This document shows positions 8,654-17,202 of a DNA stretch of 53,179 nt, in pieces. The position numbers and the translations under genes are program-made. How positions within the stretch are numbered: position 1 is the stretch's first letter; each line of letters opens with the position of its first letter. Under the pieces are notes generated by a model. It saw nothing but the letters and a program-made list of their open reading frames with translations. It did not search any database and was not told where the DNA came from. Source of the stretch: an uncultured Verrucomicrobiales bacterium (GTDB lineage: Bacteria > Verrucomicrobiota > Verrucomicrobiia > Verrucomicrobiales > Akkermansiaceae); contig CALABM010000117.1 of the NCBI GenBank assembly GCA_937885815.1, positions 1 to 53,179 of the forward strand, written 5' to 3'.

Positions 8654-8899
8654 TCAGGGGAGCAGGTTCACGGCACGAGCACGACGAATCTCGCGCGTGA
8701 TCTTGCGGTGCATCTTAGCGGAAACACCGGTCACACGGCGGGGAAGAATCTTGCCGGTCTCGGAGGTGAACTTGGAAAGGAACTCGGGGTTGCACATATC
8801 AACAGCACCTGCGGGGATGTCAATGCGACGACGGGGCATTGTCTTGTTGCAGGTGCGGAAACGGATACGACGCTCAACGCTCTTGAATTCGGTAATCAT
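8654..8899 (-). CDS. rpsR: 30S ribosomal protein S18 (zinc-ligand-free type)
   Basis: An 81-aa S18 with the family core CNPEFLSKFTSETGKILPRR followed by VTGVSAKMHRKITREIRRAR and the LLP end. It binds 16S rRNA next to S6 in the platform of the small subunit. The N-terminal CxxC and the later Cys of zinc-binding S18 proteins are absent; the two cysteines present (RTCNKT, DMCNP) are not spaced as a zinc site. It follows rpmG by 30 nt and is probably co-transcribed with it. Confidence 0.93.
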   Translation of the reverse strand: MITEFKSVERRIRFRTCNKTMPRRRIDIPAGAVDMCNPEFLSKFTSETGKILPRRVTGVSAKMHRKITREIRRARAVNLLP

Positions 8900-8929
8900 A
8901 ATGCTTAAATCTTACTGGTGGACGGCGGC

Positions 8930-9103
8930 TTAGCGCATCTCGCGGTGCAGAGTGCGACGCTTCAGGAAGGGGTTGAACTTAACCTTCTCCAGACGACCGG
9001 GGGTACGCTGGCTCTTCTTGTTGCGAGTGGTGACGTAGCGAGAGGGGGTCTTACCCTCGGCCTTGGCCTCCGTGCATTCCAGGATGATGATATCTCTAGG
9101 CAT
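8930..9103 (-). CDS. rpmG: 50S ribosomal protein L33 (zinc-ligand-free type)
   Basis: A short 57-aa gene from ATG 9103 to TAA 8930. It begins MPRDIIILECTEAKAEG, then has SRYVTTRNKKSQRTPGRLE and ends LKRRTLHREMR, all typical of L33. The two CxxC pairs of the zinc form are reduced to one cysteine. It lies between the DksA-like gene and rpsR on the same strand, with its own promoter upstream. Confidence 0.93.
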   Translation of the reverse strand: MPRDIIILECTEAKAEGKTPSRYVTTRNKKSQRTPGRLEKVKFNPFLKRRTLHREMR

Positions 9104-9135
9104 ATTCGGTGATTAATGTTGACTTGCGGGCGCCT

Positions 9136-9163
9136 ATGATACACTATTCTTCGGATTCGTCAA
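9136..9163 (-). promoter_or_regulatory. Promoter of rpmG-rpsR
   Basis: On the minus strand TTGACG (9163-9158), 16-nt spacer, TATCAT (9141-9136). The -35 lies inside the end of the DksA-like gene. Confidence 0.5.
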
Positions 9164-9812
9164 GCGTAAAAACGTTTTCCATGTCATTTTGCAGGCCAGA
9201 ATAGCCCACATGGTCCGATTTTTGCGCTTTAAATGTGGCATAAGAGCCGTATTTTTTCTCAAATTCTTCCTGACACTTCACCGTGAGGCGGCAGAAGGGG
9301 CGCACCTGAAGACGCTTCTTGGGGATGGGGTCGAGGGAGATTTCGCAGATACCGTAGTGGCCGAGGCGGATGCGCTCGAGGGCGGCATCAATCTCAAAAA
9401 GCTGCTCACGGTCCTTGCCGAGAAGGCGGATAGTCAAATCACGCACCTCTGCTTCACTACCGGCGTCACCGATGTGCTGGCCTGAGGATGAAGACACGTT
9501 TGAGGCACCGCTGCGCAGGTGGTCTCGGGTGACGTCCTGCATGTTCGGCAGCAGCTGGTCTCGCAGCTCCAGCAGGGCTTGCTTCTGCGCTTCCAGGAAA
9601 GCGGGCCATTCAGGATCAGCCTTCAGCAGGGCAAGCGTTTCTTTCAGCTTAGCTTTGCGGGCTTTTTCTTCCGGGGTCAGTGTTTCCTTGCCGGTTGTTT
9701 TAGCTGTTGTTTTGCTCTTGTCTGTGCTTTTCTCAGAGCCAGCAGCCGCGGTTTTTGTTTTGGCTGATTTGGTCTTAACTGAGGAAGACGTGGTTTTCTT
9801 ACTAGTTGCCAT
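9144..9812 (-). CDS. DksA/TraR-like protein with Lys-rich N-terminal tail and degenerate zinc finger
   Basis: A 222-aa relative of DksA, the RNA-polymerase secondary-channel factor. Residues 1-50 are a low-complexity Lys/Thr/Ser/Ala tail. A helical region follows (about 50-150, AEVRDLTIRLLGKDREQLFEIDAALERI). The C4 zinc-finger region is GHYGICEISLDPIPKKRL and PFCRLTVKCQEEFE. Compared with canonical CxxC...CxxC, the second and third ligands are Ser and Thr, so a normal zinc site is unlikely. Zinc-free DksA paralogues exist (DksA2 of Pseudomonas). The basic tail could bind nucleic acid. Start at ATG 9812; a TATAAT lies 13 nt upstream on the minus strand. Confidence 0.85.
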   Translation of the reverse strand: MATSKKTTSSSVKTKSAKTKTAAAGSEKSTDKSKTTAKTTGKETLTPEEKARKAKLKETLALLKADPEWPAFLEAQKQALLELRDQLLPNMQDVTRDHLRSGASNVSSSSGQHIGDAGSEAEVRDLTIRLLGKDREQLFEIDAALERIRLGHYGICEISLDPIPKKRLQVRPFCRLTVKCQEEFEKKYGSYATFKAQKSDHVGYSGLQNDMENVFTLDESEE

Positions 9813-10012
9813 TGTCGTGACTGATTATATTGAGAGTCTCTTACGGTGTATGTACGTCGGCGCGCAGCTTGCAGCACGCGCATGTTTGTCTGCTAATATC
9901 ACAAACATGCGCTCAATGCAAGAAAAATCTGCGCATACAATCCATCTGGGCACTATATTTATGACAGCACTATATCTCGCGGCTAGAAATGAAAAATGGG
10001 CAGCCTTTTTGA

Positions 10013-10041
10013 TTGCTTCAGGCAACCTCCTGTGCTAGACT
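10013..10041 (+). promoter_or_regulatory. Promoter of malQ
   Basis: TTGCTT (10013-10018), 17-nt spacer, TAGACT (10036-10041); the -10 ends 9 nt before ATG 10051 (leaderless layout). Confidence 0.55.
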
Positions 10042-10050
10042 GGCAGAGTT

Positions 10051-11772
10051 ATGCAGATGCAACGAATGACAGGCGTGCTTATGCCCGTGTTTTCTCTGAG
10101 CCGTAAGGGAGATGCCGGAATTGGCGATTTGTTGGCGCTGGAGGAGTGGATTCGCTGGGCCGGTGCTCAGGGCGTGGGTTTCCTGCAGCTTCTGCCCGTC
10201 AATGCCCTGAGTGAGGATGACGCTCCCTCTCCGTATTCTGCGATAAGCTCGGTGGCCTTGGAGCCTTTGTACCTGAGCTTGGAACGTGTGCCGGGTATAG
10301 AGAGTGAGCGCCCTGCGTATGATGCCACGCTGCCGCCGCTGCAGATGCCCGGTGGGCCTCAGCTTGTGGACTATGCGCGCGTGCGTAATTACAAGCGTTT
10401 TTACCTGAACCGTGCTTTTGACCGTTTTGAAGCGGGAGCGGAGTTTGCGGGGCTGCGTGAGGAGTTTGCCTGCTGGGAGGAGGAGCAGGGGGCTTGGCTG
10501 GAGGATTTTGCTGATTTTTGCGTGTTGAGCTTGACCTATGGCACCACAGCGTGGTGGCTCTGGCCTATTCAGGAGCCGGCTGCTGCTCGTGCTGTGCTGA
10601 ATGCATCTGCCGCGGCGCAGCGTCAGAAGCGGTACCGCAAGTGGCTGCAGTGGCTTTGTGCTCGTGAGTGGGCGTTGGTACGCCGTGTGGCGGATGAATG
10701 CGGCGTTCTACTGATGGGGGATGTGCCCATCGGTGTTTCCGTGGCGAGTGCGGATGTGTTTTTCGAGCGTCATCTCTTTGATATGAGCTGGAGTGGTGGT
10801 GCTCCTGCTGAGGGTAATTTTGCGGAGGACCCCTTCACGGCCAAGTGGGGGCAGAACTGGGGCATTCCTCTGTACCGCTGGGATGTGATGGAACGCGATG
10901 GCTTTGCTTGGTGGAACCGCCGTGTTCGGAAACTCGCAGAGATTTTCGGTATGTACCGCATTGACCATGTGCTGGGCTTCTACCGCATCTATGCCTTCCC
11001 GTGGATGCCTGACCGCAACCCGGAGTTTCTGCCGCTGAGTGAGGATGAAGCCGCGGAGCGCTGCGGTGGCCGCCGCCCGGGATTCCGGCCTCGCCCGGAT
11101 TGGACACCGGAAGACCGCCGCGCCAATCTTGCACAGGGAGATTACCTGCTGCGGAAGCTGCTGCAGGCGGCCCCCGGCATGAAGGTGATAGGTGAGGACC
11201 TTGGCTGTGTGCCGGATTATGTGCGGCCTGATTTATCGCGCCTGCGCATCGCTGGCTTCAAGATTCCTCACTGGGAGATAGATGCTCATCAAAAAATCGT
11301 GAAAGGTAGCACTTATAATCCTTGTTCATTTGCTACCTATGCTACTCACGATTTCCCGCCTATCTGCAATGATTGGAATGAGTGGTATGCGCAGGTTCAG
11401 GCGGCAAAGGCTGCCGTTACGGATTCATCCTTAAAGCCTGATAAACGCCGCGAGCTGCTCCGTGTCGGGCAAGATTGCGCCCGCGTGCTTTCTTGGCTTG
11501 GTGATTACGCCGGATTATCTGCGGAGCAGAGTCTTGTTCCCTGGGGGGCGGAAATTAAGAACGCTCTTTTCCGCGCTCTTCTTGGGTGCCGCTCTGCTTA
11601 TGCTGCGCTCATGTGGACGGAGCTCTTTGATGTGCCCGTTCGCCTGAATATTCCCGGCACGGAAGGCGGTGAAAACTGGCGTCCGCGTATGCCATTTACG
11701 GCGGAAGAGGCTGCGGATATGCCCCAGAGCCGCTGGCTGTATGAGCTCAGTTCCGCGGCAGGGCGTTTGTAG
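10051..11772 (+). CDS. malQ: 4-alpha-glucanotransferase (GH77, amylomaltase)
   Basis: Moves alpha-1,4-glucan segments between maltodextrins or to glucose; part of cytosolic glycogen/maltodextrin metabolism. The 573-aa protein shows GH77 landmarks in order: QLLPVNALSEDDAPSPYSAI near the start, GDVPIGVSVASADVF, GQNWGIPLYRW, YRIDHVLGFYR (nucleophile Asp), VIGEDLGCVP (acid/base Glu) and ATHDFPPICNDW. No signal peptide, consistent with the cytosol. ATG 10057 or 10066 are possible later starts; I kept 10051 because of the promoter distance. The next gene has its own promoter. Confidence 0.95.
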   Translation: MQMQRMTGVLMPVFSLSRKGDAGIGDLLALEEWIRWAGAQGVGFLQLLPVNALSEDDAPSPYSAISSVALEPLYLSLERVPGIESERPAYDATLPPLQMPGGPQLVDYARVRNYKRFYLNRAFDRFEAGAEFAGLREEFACWEEEQGAWLEDFADFCVLSLTYGTTAWWLWPIQEPAAARAVLNASAAAQRQKRYRKWLQWLCAREWALVRRVADECGVLLMGDVPIGVSVASADVFFERHLFDMSWSGGAPAEGNFAEDPFTAKWGQNWGIPLYRWDVMERDGFAWWNRRVRKLAEIFGMYRIDHVLGFYRIYAFPWMPDRNPEFLPLSEDEAAERCGGRRPGFRPRPDWTPEDRRANLAQGDYLLRKLLQAAPGMKVIGEDLGCVPDYVRPDLSRLRIAGFKIPHWEIDAHQKIVKGSTYNPCSFATYATHDFPPICNDWNEWYAQVQAAKAAVTDSSLKPDKRRELLRVGQDCARVLSWLGDYAGLSAEQSLVPWGAEIKNALFRALLGCRSAYAALMWTELFDVPVRLNIPGTEGGENWRPRMPFTAEEAADMPQSRWLYELSSAAGRL

Positions 11773-11829
11773 TACCTAGGATATCATCGTGGGCTTGGCC
11801 GTGAGAATGATTACACAAAGGAATTTTTC

Positions 11830-11858
11830 TTGCAAAAAAGCCCACGGGCGTGTATTCT
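11830..11858 (+). promoter_or_regulatory. Promoter of the RidA-coaC pair
   Basis: TTGCAA (11830-11835), 17-nt spacer, TATTCT (11853-11858); about 22 nt leader to ATG 11888. Confidence 0.6.
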
Positions 11859-11887
11859 TTAGCACGTAACAACACTTATTTATCATC

Positions 11888-12346
11888 ATGCAGCTTAATA
11901 CTGAAGTACTCGAAAAGAAGGGCCTGAAGCTTAATCCCGCTCCGGCTCCCGTGGGCTCCTATGTACAGTGCATCCGCACGGGTAATTACCTTCACCTTTC
12001 CGGCGGTATCTCCGTGAATGGTGATGTGGCCGTGTACGGCAAGCTGGGCGCCGATGTGAGCATTGAGGATGGCCAGAAGGCCGCTCAGGCCGCTATTCTG
12101 AACCGTCTGGCTGTGATTCAGGCTGAGCTGGGTGGTTTCGAGAAGATGACTAAGATCGTAGCCGTGAATGGTTTTGTGAACTGCACTCCGGACTTCACGG
12201 ACCAGGCCAAGGTGCTCAATGGCGCTTCCGATTTGCTGGTGGAGCTTTTCGGGCCTGAGGCTGCACACAGCCGCTCCGCTGTGGGTGTGGTGAGCCTTCC
12301 CCTTGGTGTGGCGGTGGAAATCAACATGATTGTTGAAATCGCTTAA
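11888..12346 (+). CDS. RidA/YjgF-family protein
   Basis: A 152-aa member of the YjgF/YER057c/UK114 superfamily in its longer (~150 residue) subgroup. RidA proteins deaminate reactive enamine/imine products of PLP enzymes. Visible landmarks are LHLSGGISVNGDVAVYGKLG and HSRSAVGVVSLPLGVAVEI, where the conserved Arg that contacts the substrate carboxylate lies in the HSR. The N-terminus is extended relative to E. coli RidA. It is 26 nt upstream of coaC and probably co-transcribed. Deaminase activity is an assumption for this subgroup, not shown. Confidence 0.85.
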   Translation: MQLNTEVLEKKGLKLNPAPAPVGSYVQCIRTGNYLHLSGGISVNGDVAVYGKLGADVSIEDGQKAAQAAILNRLAVIQAELGGFEKMTKIVAVNGFVNCTPDFTDQAKVLNGASDLLVELFGPEAAHSRSAVGVVSLPLGVAVEINMIVEIA

Positions 12347-12372
12347 ACCTGAAATCCTGAGAAGAGAGGGTC

Positions 12373-12909
12373 ATGGCTACCATCGTTCTGGGTGTGTGTG
12401 GTTCCATTGCTGCGTATAAGGCAGCGGAGGTGGCATCTCGCTTGGTGAAACTCGGTCACGAGGTTCACTGCGTGTGCACCCCCACGGCGCTGCAGTTTGT
12501 CACCCCGCTGACGCTTATGACTCTCTCTCGGAATCCCGTTATCAGCTCCTTTGCTGATGAGACCGGATCATGGGTGCCGGTGCATATAGAGCTGGCTCAG
12601 AAGGCTGATGTGCTGGCCATTGTGCCGGCCAGTGCGAACACCATTGCCTGCATGGCTCAGGGGCTTGCACCGAATGCCCTTACCAGCCTCTATCTGGCAA
12701 ATCGTGCCCCCGTGCTCATTTTCCCCGCCATGAATGGCAACATGTGGAACCATCCTGCCACGCAGCAGAATGCCTCCATCCTGCTGGGGCGTGATGGTCA
12801 CCGCATCATCGGCCCTGATGATGCCGGTATGCTTGCCTGTGGTGCTGAGGGGCAGGGGCGCCTTGTGCCGGTGGACAGGATTGTGGACGAGATTCTTGCG
12901 GTGCTGTAA
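12373..12909 (+). CDS. coaC: Phosphopantothenoylcysteine decarboxylase (stand-alone CoaC)
   Basis: A flavoprotein of the HFCD family, 178 aa, that decarboxylates 4'-phosphopantothenoylcysteine in CoA synthesis. It has the FMN-binding start VLGVCGSIAAYKAAEVASRL, the catalytic His in VPVHIELAQKAD, the PAMNGNMW signature and the substrate clamp LACGAEGQGRL. In most bacteria CoaC is fused to CoaB (phosphopantothenoylcysteine synthetase) as a ~400-aa protein; here the frame ends after the CoaC domain and no CoaB follows, so CoaB must be elsewhere if present. A convergent hairpin terminator follows. Confidence 0.92.
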   Translation: MATIVLGVCGSIAAYKAAEVASRLVKLGHEVHCVCTPTALQFVTPLTLMTLSRNPVISSFADETGSWVPVHIELAQKADVLAIVPASANTIACMAQGLAPNALTSLYLANRAPVLIFPAMNGNMWNHPATQQNASILLGRDGHRIIGPDDAGMLACGAEGQGRLVPVDRIVDEILAVL

Positions 12910-12936
12910 TTCCACGGTACTGCTATTCTTTCAATC

Positions 12937-12968
12937 AAAAGGGCGTCGGAGTTGCGGCTCCGACGCCC
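12937..12968 (-). terminator. Hairpin between coaC and the porin gene
   Basis: Perfect 11-bp stem GGGCGTCGGAG/CTCCGACGCCC with a 6-nt loop (12941-12968). T-rich on the minus side, so it best serves the porin/feo operon, and possibly coaC too. Confidence 0.75.
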
Positions 12969-13008
12969 TGCGTGTTACATACACGTTTACAGCACAGAAT
13001 TGTCTTTA

Positions 13009-14190
13009 TCAGAAGGAGAACACACCCTGCACGCCGATGAGGACGGCGTCACTGTTCTCTGCATCGTAAGCAGGATTAGCGATGTACTGAATGTGGGGGA
13101 TTACTTTGAAGTAATCGTTCACCTGATAGCTGTACATGGCTTCTGCCACGAACTCTCGATTGTTGTCAGCAGGGGTGCAGCCTTTGAACACGCCCATGGC
13201 TAGGCCGAGGAAGTCGTCCTCGCGGGAGGGGATGAGCTTGATGTTGGCGCCGCAGGAGAAGTCAAAGGCGTTGCCGTATTCCTGATTGGCGCCGAAGCCG
13301 GTACGGCCAAAGACGGTTACTTCATCACAGAGCGCGTATTCGATGCTGGCCGCGAGACCGAAGTTGCTGTGAGTGCCGGTCTCGGTTTCAAGCTGACGGA
13401 AGAAGGGATTGAGGCGGATGGTGGCATCTCCATCCAGAATGGTGCGGCCATATTCACCCACGAGCAGGTAGCTGTTGCTGTTGCCACTGAAGGGATTATC
13501 GCCGTAAGTAGTAGCCTCGCGGGTGAAGCCAAGCATGGCGTAGCTCTGGCGGTCAAGCTCCACTTGCAGGATGGCGCCGAGGTTGGCATCCAACAGGCCG
13601 AGAACGGTGGAGTTCACAAAACCGGAGTTCACGAAATAGGAGAAGCTGTCATTAGCCGGCCATACGCAGTCAAAGTAATTCGTCATGTTCACCATACCGG
13701 CAATGACCGCGGCACGCTTTCCGGCAAAGTAATGTAAGATGGATAGCTCGGGGATGACGCCATCGTGAGCACCGTAAATATCCATGTGCGGGTAGGTGGT
13801 GGAGCCGAAAGCATCTGAAAAGATTGTATCGCTCTGGGCGGATTCTCGGTCCAAGCCCCATGAGCCGGAGAACTCAAATCGCAGCCAAGTGCCGCCGTTC
13901 ACGCTGTCGCTGATGATGCGCTGGTTAAGCATAGCGTGGATGAGCGCCATGTTCGCATTGTTGTTGTAGCCCGGCTGAGCGTTAGAGGTGTGCCAGTAGC
14001 CGTATGCCATATCAACATACCACTGCGTTCCCAGAAGCTCGTTGGCCTTTACTTTATAGGCGGGATCCCCCTCCTCAGGAGCGTACATGTTGATGGATTC
14101 CAGCTGGTCACCGGGAGCGGAATCCTGAGCGATGGCGGGAGCGGCAGTAAGGGCTGTAATAGCCAGAGCGAGGATGCGTTTGATTTTCAT
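13009..14190 (-). CDS. OprB-type outer-membrane porin
   Basis: A 393-aa protein with a signal peptide (about 1-21). The mature part is a beta-barrel ending in a C-terminal Phe (VLIGVQGVFSF), as Bam-dependent porins do. OprB family (carbohydrate-selective porin) features include the late segment EAMYSYQVNDYFKVIPHIQY followed by IANP, and alternating aromatic strands. It lies only 39 nt after the Cys-rich FeoB-associated gene with no terminator between, so it appears to be the last gene of the feo operon. That raises the possibility that this porin admits iron or iron-bearing ligands, but OprB relatives mostly take sugars and the operon could be coincidental. Confidence 0.85.
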   Translation of the reverse strand: MKIKRILALAITALTAAPAIAQDSAPGDQLESINMYAPEEGDPAYKVKANELLGTQWYVDMAYGYWHTSNAQPGYNNNANMALIHAMLNQRIISDSVNGGTWLRFEFSGSWGLDRESAQSDTIFSDAFGSTTYPHMDIYGAHDGVIPELSILHYFAGKRAAVIAGMVNMTNYFDCVWPANDSFSYFVNSGFVNSTVLGLLDANLGAILQVELDRQSYAMLGFTREATTYGDNPFSGNSNSYLLVGEYGRTILDGDATIRLNPFFRQLETETGTHSNFGLAASIEYALCDEVTVFGRTGFGANQEYGNAFDFSCGANIKLIPSREDDFLGLAMGVFKGCTPADNNREFVAEAMYSYQVNDYFKVIPHIQYIANPAYDAENSDAVLIGVQGVFSF

Positions 14191-14229
14191 GTGTTTGTGT
14201 TGTTGTTGAAATGTTGTAGGCTGATGGCT

Positions 14230-14385
14230 TTAGTGCTTGTCTTCCTGATTGTTCTTATGGTGGCCACAGCCTCCGCAGCAGGAGCAGTTGCCACCGCAGC
14301 CGCCCTTTTTATGGCGCTTGATGATGGAGCTGATAATCAATGCGGTGATTCCCAGCAGGATAAGGATGATGAAGACGTCAGCCAT
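14230..14385 (-). CDS. FeoB-associated Cys-rich membrane peptide
   Basis: A 51-aa gene from ATG 14385 to TAA 14230. One N-terminal membrane helix (VFIILILLGITALIIS) is followed by a basic turn (KRHKK), a Cys/Gly cluster with five Cys in eleven residues (GGCGGNCSCCGGC) and a GHH. This layout matches the small FeoB-associated Cys-rich membrane proteins encoded next to feoB. They may help deliver or sense ferrous iron; the mechanism is not established. It lies 21 nt after feoB in the same direction. Confidence 0.85.
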   Translation of the reverse strand: MADVFIILILLGITALIISSIIKRHKKGGCGGNCSCCGGCGHHKNNQEDKH

Positions 14386-14406
14386 GGTCTGTATTGCGAT
14401 ACGGGG

Positions 14407-17166
14407 TTACTGCTGTGATTGGTGAGGGTTGCGGCGCAGGAGCATGTAGAGAATCCCTGCAAGGATAGCGCATGCCATGAGCTGGGATGAGCCGAATACG
14501 CCTTCCGTGGCCCATGTGCCGAGCTGATAGACGATGAAGGATACCGCATAGGCCCAGAGCGTCATGAAGCCAATGGCAAACCAGGTCCAGCGGCCGCTGT
14601 TCATCTCGCGGCGGATAGCACCGCAGGCTGCAAAGCAGGGGGCACACAGGATGTTGAAAAGCATGAAGGAAAGCGCGGCAAAGGGGGTAAAGGCACCGGA
14701 GGCCTTCACGTGGCTGGCTACGCCGCTAGTTTCAGCATCCTCTTCCACCTCCGGGAAGAGAAAAGCCACTGCGGAGTTCAGCCAGCCCATCAGTCCGGGC
14801 TCGGCCTGCGCTGTGGTGGGGCTGGCCTCTGCCGGCTCTTCTTCCTCCTCCACAGGCTGGGCCGGTGCGGATATACGTGCTGTGGGGTCGCACTGCCATG
14901 CGAGCATGGTGAGGGCGGTGAGAGCATTGCTCTTCCGCAGGTCGGAGCTGCGGGGCAGGGCGTCTTCTTCTTCCTCTTCCTGCGCTTCGGATTCATCTTC
15001 GGCGTGGTACAGTACACCGAAGGTGCTCACCACGTTTTCCTTGGCAACGAGGCCGGTCACCGTAGCCACGGCAGGCTTCCAGTCGCCCCAGCCGAGGGGG
15101 CTAAAGAGGGGGGCGAAGGTGTTACCTGTATCCGCGAGCATGCTCTGGTTAATAGGTGCTTCCTCCTGATTCTCCTGTTCGGGAAGGTAGGTGAAGGTCC
15201 AGTTGTAGTTTGAGAATGTCCAGATGATGGCGGAGGCCAGGAAGATGACGGTACCAGCCTTCTGCACGAATGCCTTGCAGCGTTCCATGGCACGCAGGTT
15301 AATGTTTGCCGCATGCGGGATGTGGTAGGTGGGTAGCTCCATCACAAAGGGCGTGTAACTGCCGGCAAACATGTGCGTCTTTCTCAGCATAAGGCCGCCG
15401 AGGATGACGGAGGCAAATCCAGCGAAATAGGCGATGGTGGCGATGGTAGCCGTCTGCCCCAGCATCGCCCCGATGAGGGCAAGGATGGGCAGCTTGGCGC
15501 CACAGGGTACGAAGGTGGTGAGCATTACCGTCATTCGGCGGTCCTTCTCATTCTCAATCGTTCGTGTGGCCATGATGCCCGGCACGCCACAGCCCATGGA
15601 GACCATGAGCGGAATGACGGATTTACCGGAGAGGCCGATGCTGCGGAAGATACGGTCCAGCATGAATGCCACACGGGCCATGTAGCCACAGTCTTCCAAC
15701 AGAGCCATCAGGAAGAATAGCACGGCCATCTGCGGCAGGAAGCCCAGTACGGCGCCCACGCCGGCCACGATGCCATCCGTAATGATGCTCTGGAGCTGCG
15801 GACTACAGTCCAGCGTGAGGCGGCCCAACAGGCTTACACCGAAAGCTATGAGGCTCATGGTGACGAACCAGAACCAGAACTCCGTGCGGCTGCCACGCCC
15901 CGTTGTTTTCATGGGATTCCGGGCGAACTCACGGGTGCGGCTGCCGTAATCGTTCGCCTGACGTTGCCCTCGCCGGGCCATGCAGAGCCCCAGCAGCATC
16001 ACGTTGCCCGCCAGCAGCACATACATAAGGATATTATGCAGAATCTCCGGCAGGTGCGGGCACATGTACTCCAGCAGGAACGGCGCAATCACGATGTATA
16101 GCCACGCTCCGTTCATGCCTAAATCATGTAGGCGGCGCAGCATGGTGGGGAACACCAGCACCATGCCCAGTACGGCGCTGAACATTGTCAGCGCTTCAAT
16201 GCTCGCTGCCTCATTCCCGATGAAACCGGCAAGCCAGCCACCTACCACCGGGCCGAAGAGGACGTCATTTGCCCAGCTTGTTCCCCAGTTGCCCACGGTG
16301 TTAATGGAGATGTAGTAAATGGCATACATGATGGCCACGAAGATGATGGGCCCAAGGAAGCGGTGTGTGAGCACGCGGTCCGCCTTTTTGGTGTAGCTCT
16401 CTTTGGTGCTCTTCTGCGTTTGGACTTCCGGGATGAACTCGCAGATGGCATCATAACGCCCACCTGCGATGATGGAGGCTATGTCGTCATCCAGTTCCGC
16501 TTCCACTGCCATACGAAGGTCTTCTATGGCGTGTTGCTCGGTCTTGGACAGTTTGCAGAGCAGGCTCTCATCCCCCTCCAGCATCTTTACCGCCTCAAAG
16601 CGGGTGATGGGGTGGTGGCTGATTATTTCCGCAAGGGCGTTCTCTACTGCCGGCTTGTAGCTGAGCGGCTTGCCAGAAGCAGGGGGCTCTGCGAGCATGT
16701 GCTCCAGCAGCTCATTCATGCCCACATGGGTGATGGCGCTCACCATCACGACTGGGCAACCCAGTTTCTTGCTTAATACTTCGGCATCAATCTTCTCCCC
16801 TCGCTCTTCCACGAGGTCTATCATGTTCAGCGCCACCACTACGGGCAACCCCGTCTCCAGTAGCTGGCTTGTCAGGTACAGATTGCGCTCGGGGTTCGTG
16901 GCGTCCACCACGTTTATCACCATGTCCGGCTTCTCGTCCAGAAGATAATTGCGGCTCACCACTTCCTCCGGTGAGTAGGGAGAGAGCGAGTAGATGCCGG
17001 GTAAATCTTGAATCTCAACCTCTTCGTGTTCTTTCAGCTCGCCGCCTTTGCGGTCTACAGTCACGCCCGGCCAGTTTCCCACATACTGGTTTGAGCCGGT
17101 CAAATCATTGAATAGCGACGTCTTGCCGCAGTTCGGATTTCCTATGAGTGCTATGCGTTTCTTCAT
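14407..17166 (-). CDS. feoB: Ferrous iron transporter FeoB with DUF805-like insertion
   Basis: GTP-gated Fe(II) importer of the inner membrane. The G domain has G1 GNPNCGKT (residues 9-16), G3 DLPG (54-57) and G4 NMID (114-117); a helical spacer runs to about 265. The gate regions follow: DGIVAGVGAVLGFLPQ (464-479), LLEDCGYMARVAFMLDRIF, and MGCGVPGIMATRT with its metal-facing Cys. At 919 aa it is longer than E. coli FeoB (773). Most of the excess is a hydrophobic insert at about 325-460 containing RRLHDLGMNGAWL (344-356) and GRGSRTEFWFWF (423-434), both DUF805 signatures but in reversed order. Two further acidic cytoplasmic loops (EEEEED, VEEEEE) lie late in the protein. Confidence 0.95.
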   Translation of the reverse strand: MKKRIALIGNPNCGKTSLFNDLTGSNQYVGNWPGVTVDRKGGELKEHEEVEIQDLPGIYSLSPYSPEEVVSRNYLLDEKPDMVINVVDATNPERNLYLTSQLLETGLPVVVALNMIDLVEERGEKIDAEVLSKKLGCPVVMVSAITHVGMNELLEHMLAEPPASGKPLSYKPAVENALAEIISHHPITRFEAVKMLEGDESLLCKLSKTEQHAIEDLRMAVEAELDDDIASIIAGGRYDAICEFIPEVQTQKSTKESYTKKADRVLTHRFLGPIIFVAIMYAIYYISINTVGNWGTSWANDVLFGPVVGGWLAGFIGNEAASIEALTMFSAVLGMVLVFPTMLRRLHDLGMNGAWLYIVIAPFLLEYMCPHLPEILHNILMYVLLAGNVMLLGLCMARRGQRQANDYGSRTREFARNPMKTTGRGSRTEFWFWFVTMSLIAFGVSLLGRLTLDCSPQLQSIITDGIVAGVGAVLGFLPQMAVLFFLMALLEDCGYMARVAFMLDRIFRSIGLSGKSVIPLMVSMGCGVPGIMATRTIENEKDRRMTVMLTTFVPCGAKLPILALIGAMLGQTATIATIAYFAGFASVILGGLMLRKTHMFAGSYTPFVMELPTYHIPHAANINLRAMERCKAFVQKAGTVIFLASAIIWTFSNYNWTFTYLPEQENQEEAPINQSMLADTGNTFAPLFSPLGWGDWKPAVATVTGLVAKENVVSTFGVLYHAEDESEAQEEEEEDALPRSSDLRKSNALTALTMLAWQCDPTARISAPAQPVEEEEEPAEASPTTAQAEPGLMGWLNSAVAFLFPEVEEDAETSGVASHVKASGAFTPFAALSFMLFNILCAPCFAACGAIRREMNSGRWTWFAIGFMTLWAYAVSFIVYQLGTWATEGVFGSSQLMACAILAGILYMLLRRNPHQSQQ

Positions 17167-17202
17167 GCTGTTTGTGTAAACTAACTCTATGAAGGCTGAA
17201 AA

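Noticed and set aside
9813..9850. Zur box upstream of the DksA-like gene
   Set aside because: Only a -10-like TATAAT is present; no palindrome of Zur type.
9370..10038. 222-codon plus-strand frame over the DksA-like gene and malQ upstream region
   Set aside because: Ser/Leu-rich antisense of the Lys-rich tail; no homology and no ribosome binding site.
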